Below, in pieces: positions 17,565 through 26,477 of a stretch of 64,000 nucleotides of DNA. Position numbers and translations under genes: made by a program. The DNA comes from Hyphomicrobiales bacterium (GTDB lineage: Bacteria; Pseudomonadota; Alphaproteobacteria; Rhizobiales; Rhizobiaceae), in the NCBI GenBank assembly GCA_900468805.1, contig UEIF01000037.1:1-64000 (forward strand), written 5' to 3'. Under the pieces are notes generated by a model, which saw only the letters and a program-made list of their open reading frames with translations, ran no database searches and was not told the origin of the DNA. Numbering within the stretch: position 1 is the stretch's first letter; every line of letters starts with the position of its first letter.

Positions 17565-18071
17565 ATGATTTCCATTTCGAGGGCGGGCAGTATAGAGGAT
17601 TTCGTGGTTGCCGCCGGCTTCTGCGAGGCGCTCGGTGCCCTGGATGTTGAGATGGGGCGTGATCATGGCGTTCCTGCCGAGATCGTCATGACGCTTTTCC
17701 ACGGCGAAAATCATGAAAGCCTCGCCCGGAAATACAGTTCCGACGAAGCGATGATGTTTCTCGCCAGATGGGAGGGAGCACCGGCAGGCTGTATCGCGCT
17801 CGCACCATTCGATGCCGACGCCATGGAGATCCATAAATTCTACGTGGATCCCGCCTTTCGCGGCTGGGGCATCGGCAAAGTGCTGATGCAGAAGGTGTTC
17901 GACGAAGCGAAGAAGATGAGCAAACGCACCACCATGCTCGTCAATACCGCAGCTTATTTGAAGAGTGCACTCTCCCTCTACGAAGCCTTCGGTTTCGTCC
18001 ACTGCCCCCCGTTTCACACCGTGCCCGCCGAAATCAGCCACACCGAAGTCTTCATGTCGCGGCCGCTTTGA
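17565..18071 (+). CDS. GNAT-family N-acetyltransferase
   Basis: Acetyl-CoA-dependent acetyltransferase of about 168 residues with unknown acceptor. The acetyl-CoA site is FYVDPAFRGWGIGKVLMQKV, and the C-terminal GNAT strand is SLYEAFGFVHCPPFH. The frame extends to 17454; ATG 17565 is preferred for a compact domain, and ATG 17499 with AAGGGATC upstream is the alternative (190 residues). No regulator or substrate gene is adjacent. Confidence 0.82.
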   Translation: MISISRAGSIEDFVVAAGFCEALGALDVEMGRDHGVPAEIVMTLFHGENHESLARKYSSDEAMMFLARWEGAPAGCIALAPFDADAMEIHKFYVDPAFRGWGIGKVLMQKVFDEAKKMSKRTTMLVNTAAYLKSALSLYEAFGFVHCPPFHTVPAEISHTEVFMSRPL

Positions 18072-18123
18072 TCCCGACACAATCGCTGCCTAGCGATGTC
18101 AGGATATTTTCAAGGGAGGCGGC

Positions 18124-18690
18124 ATGCTCATCGCCCATCTGCCGGCAGGCTATATTCTTGGAACTGCCGCGCGACGCAGAGCGTCGTCCCCTGCCATCAT
18201 CGCGGCGGCTCTGATCGGCAGTGTCGCGCCGGATTTCGACATGGCCTATTTCTACGCGTCGGGCGGCAAGATCCATCATCATGCCTATGTCACGCATTGG
18301 CCGCTCTTCTGGCTTGTCTCGGCGATCCTGATCCTGCCGCTCCTCAAATGGCTCCGCCCGGCCTGGCTCGCGGCAGGTTGCGTCTTCTTCGCAGCCGCCA
18401 TGCTGCACATGGTCATGGATACGGTCGCTGCACCGCTCTATTGGTTGGCGCCTTTTTCGTTCCATGAATTTGAGCTGGTTCGAGTAACGGCAACCCATGC
18501 CAACTGGATCATCAGCTTCCTGCTCCATTGGACATTCCTGCTGGAAATCTCCATCTGCCTTTCGGCGCTCGCACTGTTCCTGATGCGCCGTCGCATACGG
18601 CTGCCGTGTCGGCGACATCTGCCCACCGGCCCCATTCCGGAACATGGCGCGCAAGTTAGCGGTTATCGCAAAGGCCGGAAGGCACCCTGA
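18124..18690 (+). CDS. Membrane-bound metal-dependent hydrolase (YdjM/DUF457-like)
   Basis: Inner-membrane protein of 188 residues with about four hydrophobic segments. The family's histidine/aspartate pattern is present: HLPAGYI at the N-terminus, SVAPDFDMAYFY, HHHAYVTHWP and LHMVMDTV, which suggest a metal site facing one side of the membrane. Characterised roles are lacking; some relatives are SOS-induced. The arginine-rich tail after about 160 is unusual but short. GGGAGGC precedes the ATG. Confidence 0.78.
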   Translation: MLIAHLPAGYILGTAARRRASSPAIIAAALIGSVAPDFDMAYFYASGGKIHHHAYVTHWPLFWLVSAILILPLLKWLRPAWLAAGCVFFAAAMLHMVMDTVAAPLYWLAPFSFHEFELVRVTATHANWIISFLLHWTFLLEISICLSALALFLMRRRIRLPCRRHLPTGPIPEHGAQVSGYRKGRKAP

Positions 18691-18804
18691 TCCCAGCCGG
18701 ATGCATTTCGCCTGGCTGTTTGCCACACTAGTTGCACAGCATCGTGTGATCGTTATAAGCGGCCGTCGATGGACTGAGGAAATTCCTGATCGAGGGCGAA
18801 TGCA

Positions 18805-19107
18805 ATGACGGGTGGTGACGACGAATATGTCTATGACGAGGCGACGGGCGAATGGCGCCCGGCTTCCGAAATGGCCGCAGCTGCACAGGCTGCGTCCGAG
18901 GTTCGCGACGCCGCCGGAAACGTGTTGAAGGACGGCGATTCCGTCACGTTGATCAAGGATCTCAAGGTAAAGGGCGCCAACCAGACCTTGAAGCAGGGCA
19001 CGGTCATCCGTTCCATCCGTCTGACGGATAATCCGGAAGAGATCGACTGCCGTCACGATGCGATCAAGGGCCTCGTCTTGCGGACGGAATTCGTCCGCAA
19101 GCGCTGA
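18805..19107 (+). CDS. PhnA/YjdM C-terminal domain protein
   Basis: Small 100-residue protein carrying the PhnA C-terminal SH3-like domain (KDGDSVTLIKDLKVKG, IRSIRLTDNPEEIDC, GLVLRTEFVRK). The N-terminal zinc ribbon found in E. coli YjdM is replaced by an acidic YVYDEATGEWRPASE segment, the usual alphaproteobacterial form. Despite the 'alkylphosphonate utilization' name, no phosphonate genes are near. Convergent with the HerA-like ATPase gene, 13 bases apart. Confidence 0.85.
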   Translation: MTGGDDEYVYDEATGEWRPASEMAAAAQAASEVRDAAGNVLKDGDSVTLIKDLKVKGANQTLKQGTVIRSIRLTDNPEEIDCRHDAIKGLVLRTEFVRKR

Positions 19108-19120
19108 CCTGACCTATCTG

Positions 19121-20686
19121 CTACCGCTTCAGGCTTCCCAATATGCCCCGCACCAGCGCCCGGCCGACCTGGGTGGCCACCGTACGCGCCACACTCTTCA
19201 TGGCTGCTTCCACGACCGTTTCGCGCTGGTAACCGGAGCGGCCGCGTGATTGGCCGCGATCTGTAGGCTTGTCGTCATCGCTGCCGCCGAAGCCGGGCAG
19301 CGTCCAGCCGGAGGTCGTGCTGCCCTCCTGCGGCGCCGGGGCCTCTTCCTGCGCCCGCTTGGCAGCCTCGGAATCGGCGGCTTTCTTGGCACGTGCTGCG
19401 AGCAACTCGAAAGCAGATTCGCGGTCGACATCCTCGTCATAGACGCCGAGCACGGGGCTATGGTCCATGATCTGCTGGCGCTCGGCATCGTTCACAGGTC
19501 CGACGCGGCCGGACGGCGGCCGGATCAGCGTGCGTTCGACGATCGAAGGTGCCCCCTTGGCTTCGAGCGTGGAGACGAGCGCCTCGCCGGTGCCGAGATT
19601 GGTGATGACGGTCGCGCAGTCGAAGGCCGGATTGGGGCGGAAGGTATCGGCCGCCGTCTTCACCGCCTTCTGCTCGCGCGGCGAATAGGCGCGCAACGCA
19701 TGCTGCAGGCGGTTGCCGAGCTGGGCGAGCACCGTTTCCGGCACGTCGAGCGGGTTCTGCGTCACGAAATAGACGCCGACCCCCTTGGAGCGGATGAGGC
19801 GCACCACCTGCTCGACGCGCTCGGTCAGCACCTTCGGCGCGTCGTTGAAGAGCAGATGAGCCTCGTCGAAGAAGAAGACCAGCTTCGGCTTGTCGGGATC
19901 GCCAACCTCCGGCAGCTCTTCGAAAAGCTCGGAGAGCAGCCACAGCAGAAAGGTGGCGTAGAGGCGCGGGTTCATCATCAGCTTGTCGGCGGCAAGCACC
20001 GAGATCTGCCCGTAGCCATTGTTCGAGGTGCGCATGATGTCGGAAATCTTCAGCGCCGGCTCACCGAAGAAATGCTCGGCCCCCTGCTGCTCCAGCACGA
20101 GAAGTGCGCGCTGGATCGAGCCGACGGAAGCCTTGGAAATCAGGCCGAACTGGTTGGAAAGCTCGGAGGCATTTTCGCCCATATAGTTGAGCAGCGCCGT
20201 GAAATCCTTGAGATCGAGCAGCGGCAGGCCGGCCTTATCGGCGATCTTGAAGGCGATATTGATGACGCCTTCCTGCGGCTCGGAGGCATCCATCAGGCGG
20301 GCCAAGAGCAACGGCCCCATCTCGGCGACGGTCGTGCGAACCCGGTGGCCTTTCTCGCCGAAGAGATCCCAGAAGATGACCGGGAACTGCTCGAATTCAT
20401 AATCGGTAAAGCCGATCTGCTCGGCGCGCGTGGTGAGAAAATCCTTCGGCTCGCCCTTGGCGGCGATACCCGAAAGGTCGCCCTTGATGTCGGCGGCGAA
20501 AACCGGCACGCCGGCTCTCGCGAAGCCTTCCGCCAGCACCTGCAGCGTCACCGTCTTGCCCGTGCCGGTGGCGCCGGTCACGAGCCCGTGGCGATTGCCG
20601 AATTTGAGGTCGAGATATTCGCCCTTGTTGATGCTGTCATCAGGATTGCGGCTTGCGCCGATGAAAATCTTGCCGTCCTCGAGCAT
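19121..20686 (-). CDS. HerA-like ATPase (DUF853)
   Basis: P-loop ATPase of 521 residues related to the HerA/FtsK translocases. Walker A is GATGTGKT (38-45) and Walker B is FFFDEAH (271-277), followed by RVEQVVRLIRSKGVGVYFVTQNP with the sensor-like Gln. The C-terminal third (after about 420) is lysine/alanine-rich and low in complexity, then ends in a conserved MKSVARTVATQVGRALVRGILGSL-type helix. DUF853 proteins are common in Proteobacteria and poorly characterised. The start at 20686 has GGAGA upstream; the frame to 20755 lacks one. No nuclease gene of the NurA type is adjacent, so it is an orphan. Confidence 0.87.
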   Translation of the reverse strand: MLEDGKIFIGASRNPDDSINKGEYLDLKFGNRHGLVTGATGTGKTVTLQVLAEGFARAGVPVFAADIKGDLSGIAAKGEPKDFLTTRAEQIGFTDYEFEQFPVIFWDLFGEKGHRVRTTVAEMGPLLLARLMDASEPQEGVINIAFKIADKAGLPLLDLKDFTALLNYMGENASELSNQFGLISKASVGSIQRALLVLEQQGAEHFFGEPALKISDIMRTSNNGYGQISVLAADKLMMNPRLYATFLLWLLSELFEELPEVGDPDKPKLVFFFDEAHLLFNDAPKVLTERVEQVVRLIRSKGVGVYFVTQNPLDVPETVLAQLGNRLQHALRAYSPREQKAVKTAADTFRPNPAFDCATVITNLGTGEALVSTLEAKGAPSIVERTLIRPPSGRVGPVNDAERQQIMDHSPVLGVYDEDVDRESAFELLAARAKKAADSEAAKRAQEEAPAPQEGSTTSGWTLPGFGGSDDDKPTDRGQSRGRSGYQRETVVEAAMKSVARTVATQVGRALVRGILGSLKR

Positions 20687-20882
20687 GTAAAAATGTCTCC
20701 TCGGTCGATGCCGCAGCTCAGTTCCAGAATATGCGAGGATCCTCTTTTCGCACATTCATGCAAATATCGTTTCTCTGTTATAAGCAGGCGACGGGAGACC
20801 GACAACTGTCTGCGTTAAAAGGAAAAGCAGAAGCGGATACCGCAAAGAGAGCCGCTTGAGTTGCCGCCTCGATTCGATTACG

Positions 20883-20898
20883 TTGACGTTAACGTCAA
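20883..20898. promoter_or_regulatory. Perfect 16-bp palindrome upstream of the DUF2267-like gene
   Basis: TTGACGTTAACGTCAA is a perfect palindrome placed 15 bases before the ATG at 20914 and just upstream of the AGGAGG site. Its position suggests a repressor operator. The cognate regulator is not obvious from neighbours. Confidence 0.55.
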
Positions 20899-20913
20899 AA
20901 CAGGAGGCAGACG

Positions 20914-21309
20914 ATGAATGAGATTGTGACTGAAATCGCCAATCGCGTGGGCATTTCGCCTGATCTGGCCGAAAAGGCGCTCGGCATGATGCTCGGCTTC
21001 CTGCAGCGCGAAGCGGCTGATGGTCCGGTTGCCGAGATGATCGAAAAGATCCCCGGCGCCACCGAACTCGTTGCCCAGTTCAACGGCGAAGGCTCCGGCG
21101 GTGGCGGCGGTCTGCTCGGCGGCCTGATGGGCGCGCTCGGCGGTGGCGGCATCATGGGCCTCGGCCAGCAGCTGATGAGCGAAGGCCTCGGCATGAGCGA
21201 GATCACCTCGCTCGCCAAGGAAACCATCGCCATTGCCAGGCAACATGCCGGCGACGATGTGGTCGACCAGGTGGTCGCCTCCGTGCCAGGCCTCAGCCAG
21301 TTCGTCTAG
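20914..21309 (+). CDS. DUF2267/DUF2780-like small glycine-rich protein
   Basis: Protein of 131 residues, unknown function. The N-terminal half (IVTEIANRVGISPDLAEKALGMMLGFLQ) is helical and resembles DUF2267/DUF2780-type domains. A glycine-rich hinge (about 67-89, GSGGGGGLLGG) joins a second helical part. There is no signal peptide. CAGGAGG precedes the start, a perfect palindrome lies upstream, and a strong terminator follows, so it is a monocistronic, tightly regulated unit. Confidence 0.75.
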   Translation: MNEIVTEIANRVGISPDLAEKALGMMLGFLQREAADGPVAEMIEKIPGATELVAQFNGEGSGGGGGLLGGLMGALGGGGIMGLGQQLMSEGLGMSEITSLAKETIAIARQHAGDDVVDQVVASVPGLSQFV

Positions 21310-21331
21310 GACGATCCATCATTTCGATAAG

Positions 21332-21361
21332 CCCCCGGCTCCGTCCGGGGGTTTTGTTTTT
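21332..21361 (+). terminator. Rho-independent terminator
   Basis: A 7-bp GC stem (CCCCCGG with CCGGGGG) with a 6-base loop is followed by a T-rich run TTTTGTTTTT, 22 bases after the stop of the glycine-rich protein gene. Confidence 0.85.
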
Positions 21362-21395
21362 AAAGCTTTTCCATCTTTCATTTTCGTGTGTTTTT

Positions 21396-22754
21396 ATGAC
21401 CGACGCATCCTCCATCAAAGCGCTGCTGCCAAAGGCTGCCGGCCATCAATTCGTGCTCTATGGCGATTCCTGCTCGGGCGTTGCCGGCGCCCTGCACGAG
21501 CGGACCTTTGCATCGGTGAATGCCGTCCTGCGCAGGCTTGAGCCGCAGCCGCAGTTCATTCTCTTTCCCGGCGATGAGATCATCGGCCTGACGGCGGATG
21601 AAGCCTCGTTGCATGCCCAATGGCAGCATTGGCTTGATGTCGAGATGGCCTGGCTCGACCGCACCAAAATTCCGATGTGGCACACGACCGGCAACCACAC
21701 GACCTATGACGAGATGAGCGAGGCAATCTTTCGCGGCACGCTCGGCCTTCCGGCAAACGGACCGGCGGGGCAGGAGGGGCTGGCCTATTGGGTTCGCCGC
21801 GGCGATCTGCTCATGGTCTTCGTCCATACGCTCTGCAGCGGTCTCGGCGGCGAAGGTCATGTTGAAACGGAGTGGCTGGAAGCGACGCTGAAGGCGCATG
21901 CTGATGCCCGCTACAAGCTGGTGCTCGGCCATCACCCGGTCTTTCCGGTCAATGGTTACGCCGGCGCCTATCAGCGCGAGATCGGCCATGAATATACCGA
22001 GCGCTTCTGGGATATTCTCGTAGAGGCCGGCGTCTTTGCCTATTGCTGCAGCCATATTCTGGCCTTCGATGTCCAGGCCCATCGCGGCGTGCTGCAGATC
22101 TGCACGGCGGGTGCCGGCACGGCGCACCGGATGCCGGAAGGCGTCGAATATCTCCATTGCATCCAGGCAGCGCTCGATGAGGATGGCTTGCGCTATCAGG
22201 TTCTCGACACCGAAGGCACGGTACGCGAACGCCTGCAATGGCCTCCTATGCCTGCGGGCGAGGACAAATGGCATGGCATTGCTTACGGGATAAGCGAAGC
22301 GCGCTGGTCGGGCCCGGTGGGCACGGACCGTATCGTCGAATTCCGCCTGGGTGGCCGGACGGCGCCTGAGCCTTGCGCATCGCAGCAGACGATCTTTTCG
22401 GCTTTCGGCGAAAAAGGGCTGGCACCGCTATGGCTTGGCCTGCGTGGCAGGCAGCAACAACTGACGCTCATCCTCGGCCGCGATCCCGGCCGAAGCCCCT
22501 ACTATTTCTTTGGCCCAGACCTGCCACCCGGCGAGGATTTCACTCTTCAACTCCTCCTGCATAGCGGCATGGGGCCAGGTGGGGTGCTCTGGCGCGGGAC
22601 AGGCAGCGAGGCCTGGTCGTCCTTTGAAGCAATTGCCTCGACAGGACTTGAGCGCCTTGTCTGGCCGTCTCGCTGGAGCGTCGGTCATGGCCAGAAAGGT
22701 GAGGGCGATCGGCCGTTCATGGGGGAAAGCCTGAACCTGCATATTGCAGGTTGA
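21396..22754 (+). CDS. Calcineurin-like metallophosphoesterase with extra C-terminal domain
   Basis: Predicted metal-dependent phosphoesterase of 452 residues, substrate unknown. Metal-site motifs are LYGDSCSG (Asp), FPGDEI (GD), TTGNHTTYDE (GNH), LGHHPVFP (His) and a final histidine in CCSHILAF, where most relatives have GHxH. The region after about 275 is not typical of the fold and contains an APLWLGLRGRQQQLTLILG segment that could be a beta-sandwich or lectin-like module. The frame begins at 21354; ATG 21396 is chosen because the preceding residues overlap the terminator, although no strong ribosome site is present. No signal peptide. Confidence 0.72.
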   Translation: MTDASSIKALLPKAAGHQFVLYGDSCSGVAGALHERTFASVNAVLRRLEPQPQFILFPGDEIIGLTADEASLHAQWQHWLDVEMAWLDRTKIPMWHTTGNHTTYDEMSEAIFRGTLGLPANGPAGQEGLAYWVRRGDLLMVFVHTLCSGLGGEGHVETEWLEATLKAHADARYKLVLGHHPVFPVNGYAGAYQREIGHEYTERFWDILVEAGVFAYCCSHILAFDVQAHRGVLQICTAGAGTAHRMPEGVEYLHCIQAALDEDGLRYQVLDTEGTVRERLQWPPMPAGEDKWHGIAYGISEARWSGPVGTDRIVEFRLGGRTAPEPCASQQTIFSAFGEKGLAPLWLGLRGRQQQLTLILGRDPGRSPYYFFGPDLPPGEDFTLQLLLHSGMGPGGVLWRGTGSEAWSSFEAIASTGLERLVWPSRWSVGHGQKGEGDRPFMGESLNLHIAG

Positions 22755-22836
22755 GGAAGACACGGGTGGTTTCCTGTTCCTCTCAGCTCTAAAGTCGGTT
22801 ATTCGGCCTTTCTGAATATCATCTAGGGAAGGGCGG

Positions 22837-23715
22837 ATGAACGGAAGCGATCGATCGTCATCGGTGCTGAGAAAGCATTTCGAGCAGCACAGGACCAAAC
22901 TGAGCCGTTCAGAGCTGGCCGTGGCGGAGCATCTGGTGAAGATGCCGATCGACGTGCTGATTTTTCGCAGCGCCGAGGAGATCGCCGCCGAGACCGGCAC
23001 CAGCGATGCGACGGTCATCAGGACCGCCAAGCGTCTGGGTTTCACCGGCCTGCCGGAGCTGAAGCGGGTGTCGGGCCGGGTCATGGCGCGCACCATTTCT
23101 ACCAGTGAGCGTCTGGAGCAGCGCTTTCGCGCAACCGGTGACGATCTGGAAAAGGTTGCCGGGCAGATGTTTGCGACCGCCCGCGAAGTGCTGAGCTCCA
23201 CCGAGGAGCAGATCGACGGCGCAATGCTCGCCTCTGCCATTTCGGTCATCGAGGAGGCCGACACTGTCTGGTGCATCGGCATGGGCACCGCCGAGGTCGA
23301 AGCACGCCATTGCGCGATTGCTCTCAGCCGCGCCGGCGTGCGGACCCGCTGTTCCGGGGCGTCGGGCTTTACGCTTGCCAATGAGCTGATCGATGTCAGG
23401 CCTTCTGATGTCATCGTCATGTTCCATGCCGTGCGCGAGACTGCTGAACTCAAGCTCATCGTCCGGCAGATCCAGGATATCGGCTGCAAGATCGTTCTGG
23501 TCTGCGGCGTGCAACTGCGCGCGACATATGCCGATAAGGTTTCGGCCGTTTTGACCTGCATCGGCGCGCCCTCCAGGCTTGCAAGCTGGAGCATCGGCGC
23601 CATCGTCATCGCCGATCTCCTTGTTTATGGAGTCGCGGTCCGCAACCAGCAGCGGGCGACGGATGCCAAGCGCCGGCTCGCCGACCTGCGTGATCAGGCA
23701 CTCAGGAACGATTGA
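22837..23715 (+). CDS. RpiR/MurR-family transcriptional regulator
   Basis: Regulator of 292 residues: an N-terminal helix-turn-helix (about 1-78, with EIAAETGTSDATVIRTAKRLGF) and a SIS domain (about 125-260) that would bind a phosphosugar. No sugar transporter or catabolic gene follows; downstream is a 345-base region and a TonB-dependent receptor on the same strand. The target is therefore uncertain. AGGGAAGGG precedes the ATG. Confidence 0.88.
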   Translation: MNGSDRSSSVLRKHFEQHRTKLSRSELAVAEHLVKMPIDVLIFRSAEEIAAETGTSDATVIRTAKRLGFTGLPELKRVSGRVMARTISTSERLEQRFRATGDDLEKVAGQMFATAREVLSSTEEQIDGAMLASAISVIEEADTVWCIGMGTAEVEARHCAIALSRAGVRTRCSGASGFTLANELIDVRPSDVIVMFHAVRETAELKLIVRQIQDIGCKIVLVCGVQLRATYADKVSAVLTCIGAPSRLASWSIGAIVIADLLVYGVAVRNQQRATDAKRRLADLRDQALRND

Positions 23716-23752
23716 GTTTCCCGGCAAATTCTCGGCATTCCCGGCGCATGAA

Positions 23753-23783
23753 AATAAACATGAGGAATAGAGTTATGTTTATT
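23753..23783. promoter_or_regulatory. Inverted repeat upstream of the TonB receptor
   Basis: AATAAACAT (23753-23761) and ATGTTTATT (23775-23783) are perfect 9-bp arms with a 13-base spacer, in the 345-base non-coding gap 23716-24060. The segment is much more AT-rich than its surroundings. It could be an operator or a weak hairpin after the RpiR gene. Confidence 0.5.
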
Positions 23784-23791
23784 GAAATGCG

Positions 23792-23809
23792 CACTACAAT
23801 ATTGTAGTG
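23792..23809. promoter_or_regulatory. Perfect 18-bp palindrome upstream of the TonB receptor
   Basis: CACTACAATATTGTAGTG reads the same on both strands. It lies 9 bases after the previous dyad and about 250 bases before the receptor start. It does not match the rhizobial iron boxes known to me for RirA or Irr, so the regulator is open. Confidence 0.6.
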
Positions 23810-24060
23810 AACGCGACATTGACGTCGTGAGCGGCGTCGACTGTCGGGGTTATCGCATGACGTGCCTGTTCAATTGCAGCAAGACGGCGATACGCCGTCC
23901 TTTCGCCTATGAGACCGTGCCCAGACACCGGCGCCCGCCGAGCGGCTAATATCAGATAGTCATCCAATAAAAACCGTCACTTGCACTGGAATGCCCGGCA
24001 TTTCCGGCATGGCGGCCTGTTGTCGAAATTCTCCTTTTCAAACGCCTACGGAAAATCCCC

Positions 24061-26226
24061 ATGTTTGCCCCCAAATTCCAAGGAAAGCATCTCGCTCTCA
24101 CCGTCGCCCTTCTGGCCTCCGCTACATCGGCACTCGCACAGGAAGCTGCCAGCGGTGTGACCCAGCTCGAAACGATCAAGATCACCGGCAACTGGCTGGA
24201 GGAGCCGAACGAGGACAAGGTGCTGAAACATCCGGGCGCCCGGACGATCCTGGATCGCGAGCAGTTCGAAGAGCGTGGCGCACAGGATATTCGCGATGCG
24301 CTGAATCAGATCCCCGGTGTTCAGGTACAGGAGGCCAACGGCACGGGCGGCAGCGATGTGTCGCTGAACCTCGGGGTACGCGGTCTGACCTCGCGCCTTT
24401 CGCCGCGCTCCACCGTGCTGATGGATGGCATTCCGCTGGCCTATGCGCCTTATGGCCAGCCGCAGCTTTCGCTCTTCCCGCTGACGCTCGGCAACGTCGA
24501 AACGATCGACGTCGTCCGTGGCGCAGGTTCCGTGCGCTACGGCCCGCAGAACGTCGGCGGCATCATCAACTTCGTCACCCATCCGATCCCGGAAGATTTC
24601 ACTGCACGCTTCTCCTCCGGCGCAGAGATCGCCGGTAACAACGGCCACGTGAAGGCGACGCCGAATTTCCTGATCGGCGGCACGAATGATGACGGGCTCG
24701 GCGCTGCGATCCTCTATTCCGGCATCCATGGCGAGGGTTATCGCGACGCCAACGACCGCACCGATATCGACGATATCATCGCCAAGGGCAGCTACGAGTT
24801 CTCAGATACGGACAAGCTCGGCATCCAGTTCCACCACTACGAGGGTGAGGGCAAGATGCCCGGTGGCCTGACGAGCGCCCAATATGATGCCGATCCGTAT
24901 CAGTCCACCCGTCGCTATGATGATTTCAGCGGCCGCCGCAACGATATCTCGCTGCGCTACCAGCATGATGACGGCGACAACAATTTCGAAGTGCTGACCT
25001 ATTATGTGGATTCCTTCCGCACCAGCAATGTCGAGCAGCAGGGTACGGGCGCCAGCGCCGGCCTCTACCGCCTGACCTCGGCCCCGCGCAGCTACAGCTA
25101 TTTCGGCATCGAGCCGCGCTATTCGCGCCTGATCGAGCTCGGCGGCATTACCCAGGAAGTGACGGTCGGCTATCGTTATCTCTGGGAGGAAAGCTCTGAA
25201 GTCGCCGCCCGCTCGGCTTTTTATAACAGGGCTTCGGGCATCAATCCGACCACGCGTGCCGCACCGACCTATCAGACGAGCGATGGCGGCACGATCGCGC
25301 ATGCCTTCTACATCGACGACAAGATTGAGATCGGCGACTGGACCATCACACCAGGCATTCGCTATGAGATGATCAGCACGCACAACGATGTCGTGAATTT
25401 CGCCACCAGCGGCGCAGTCACCAGCGCGATCTCTCCCTCGGTCGAGGCGAACGAAGCCCTGCCGACATTGTCGGCTTCCTACCGGCTCACCAACGAGCTG
25501 ACCGTCTTCGGCAATGTCGGCGTCTCCTTCGGCCCGCAGCAATATAGCCAGCTTGCCTCCACCACCGACGGCCTGCATCCGGAGAAGGCAACGACCTACG
25601 AAATCGGCCTGCATTATGAAGGCGACAACTGGAATGCCGAGCTGACGGCGTTCAATATCGATTTCGACAAGGAGCTTTATCTCGGCCGTACAATCGTCGG
25701 CGAAGGCATCTGGACCGATCTCGGCGCCACCCGCCACCGCGGCATCGAGTCCGCCATCAACTATGATATCGGCGATGTCGTGCCGGCGCTCGACGGCCTG
25801 TCGCTGTCTGCAAGCTATACCTATACGGAAGCGACCTATCAGGCCGGCGCCTTCGAAGGCCGCGACCTGCCGTTCTATTCGCGTCAGGTCGCCTCGCTCG
25901 GCGCGCGTTACCGCTACGACGACTGGATCTTCAACGCCGACCTGCAGGCGCAGTCAAAGCAGCATTCGCCGGGATCTGCCGATGCCGGCGCGACCTATGT
26001 GACGGAAGAGGATGCGACGGGCCGCCTGGGCGATATTCCCGGCTACGGCACCGTCAACCTGCGCGTCGCCTATCAGCCGGAAGACAGGAAGAATGCGCCG
26101 CAGCTCGCCTTGGGCGTGAAGAACCTGTTCGACAAGGAATATTTCACCCGCTCGACGGACAATAATGGCGGCAAGTTCGTGGGCCAGCCGCGCACATTCT
26201 TCGTCAACGCATCAATCGCCTTCTAA
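24061..26226 (+). CDS. TonB-dependent outer-membrane receptor (FecA-like)
   Basis: Outer-membrane transporter for a ferric chelate, powered by TonB-ExbBD. The 721-residue precursor has a signal peptide ending ATSALAQ (about 26), a TonB-box-like ETIKITG near 37-43, a plug domain (about 60-165: RDALNQIPGVQVQEANGTGG, VLMDGIPL, GSVRYGPQNVGGIINFVT) and a 22-strand barrel ending in aromatic Phe721. Plug motifs resemble the FecA (ferric dicitrate) branch. There is no sigma-factor signalling extension at the N-terminus and no adjacent fecI/fecR or ABC transporter, so uptake partners are elsewhere. Two strong dyads lie upstream. Confidence 0.88.
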   Translation: MFAPKFQGKHLALTVALLASATSALAQEAASGVTQLETIKITGNWLEEPNEDKVLKHPGARTILDREQFEERGAQDIRDALNQIPGVQVQEANGTGGSDVSLNLGVRGLTSRLSPRSTVLMDGIPLAYAPYGQPQLSLFPLTLGNVETIDVVRGAGSVRYGPQNVGGIINFVTHPIPEDFTARFSSGAEIAGNNGHVKATPNFLIGGTNDDGLGAAILYSGIHGEGYRDANDRTDIDDIIAKGSYEFSDTDKLGIQFHHYEGEGKMPGGLTSAQYDADPYQSTRRYDDFSGRRNDISLRYQHDDGDNNFEVLTYYVDSFRTSNVEQQGTGASAGLYRLTSAPRSYSYFGIEPRYSRLIELGGITQEVTVGYRYLWEESSEVAARSAFYNRASGINPTTRAAPTYQTSDGGTIAHAFYIDDKIEIGDWTITPGIRYEMISTHNDVVNFATSGAVTSAISPSVEANEALPTLSASYRLTNELTVFGNVGVSFGPQQYSQLASTTDGLHPEKATTYEIGLHYEGDNWNAELTAFNIDFDKELYLGRTIVGEGIWTDLGATRHRGIESAINYDIGDVVPALDGLSLSASYTYTEATYQAGAFEGRDLPFYSRQVASLGARYRYDDWIFNADLQAQSKQHSPGSADAGATYVTEEDATGRLGDIPGYGTVNLRVAYQPEDRKNAPQLALGVKNLFDKEYFTRSTDNNGGKFVGQPRTFFVNASIAF

Positions 26227-26324
26227 GCGTGTCGCGCAAAAGTGTGCAGCGGTTTTGCGGTAACGATATGCGAAAACAAGAGCCTAAAGCGTGGCAAGCG
26301 AATCTGAAAGATCGCGACACGCTT
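26225..26324. repeat. Rhizobial mosaic intergenic repeat, full copy with terminal inverted repeats
   Basis: A 100-bp element starting inside the receptor stop codon. Its ends are perfect 12-bp inverted repeats, AAGCGTGTCGCG and CGCGACACGCTT. The interior (GCGGTTTTGCG, GAAAACAAGAGC, AAGCGAATCTGAAAGATCGC) matches the element at 51852-51948. It has no coding capacity and resembles RIME-type palindromic units. Confidence 0.7.
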
Positions 26325-26477
26325 TAATGGTCTGATCAATCCATTCGCCGGATGGAAATCAGCGCTGACCTTTCCTAGATTAGATGATGCCGGATCTTTT
26401 CACCGACGGCCGGATCGGCTGGAACGATGGATACCCAAATCCCGTTTCATATCGGCCAGATAAGAAGGAATATGATC

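Noticed and set aside
18805..19107. Truncated PhnA (missing zinc ribbon)
   Set aside because: The short acidic N-terminus is the normal alphaproteobacterial form, so it is not a truncation.
19250..20818. 522-codon open frame antisense to the HerA-like ATPase
   Set aside because: Shadow frame; no motif, while the opposite strand has Walker A and B.
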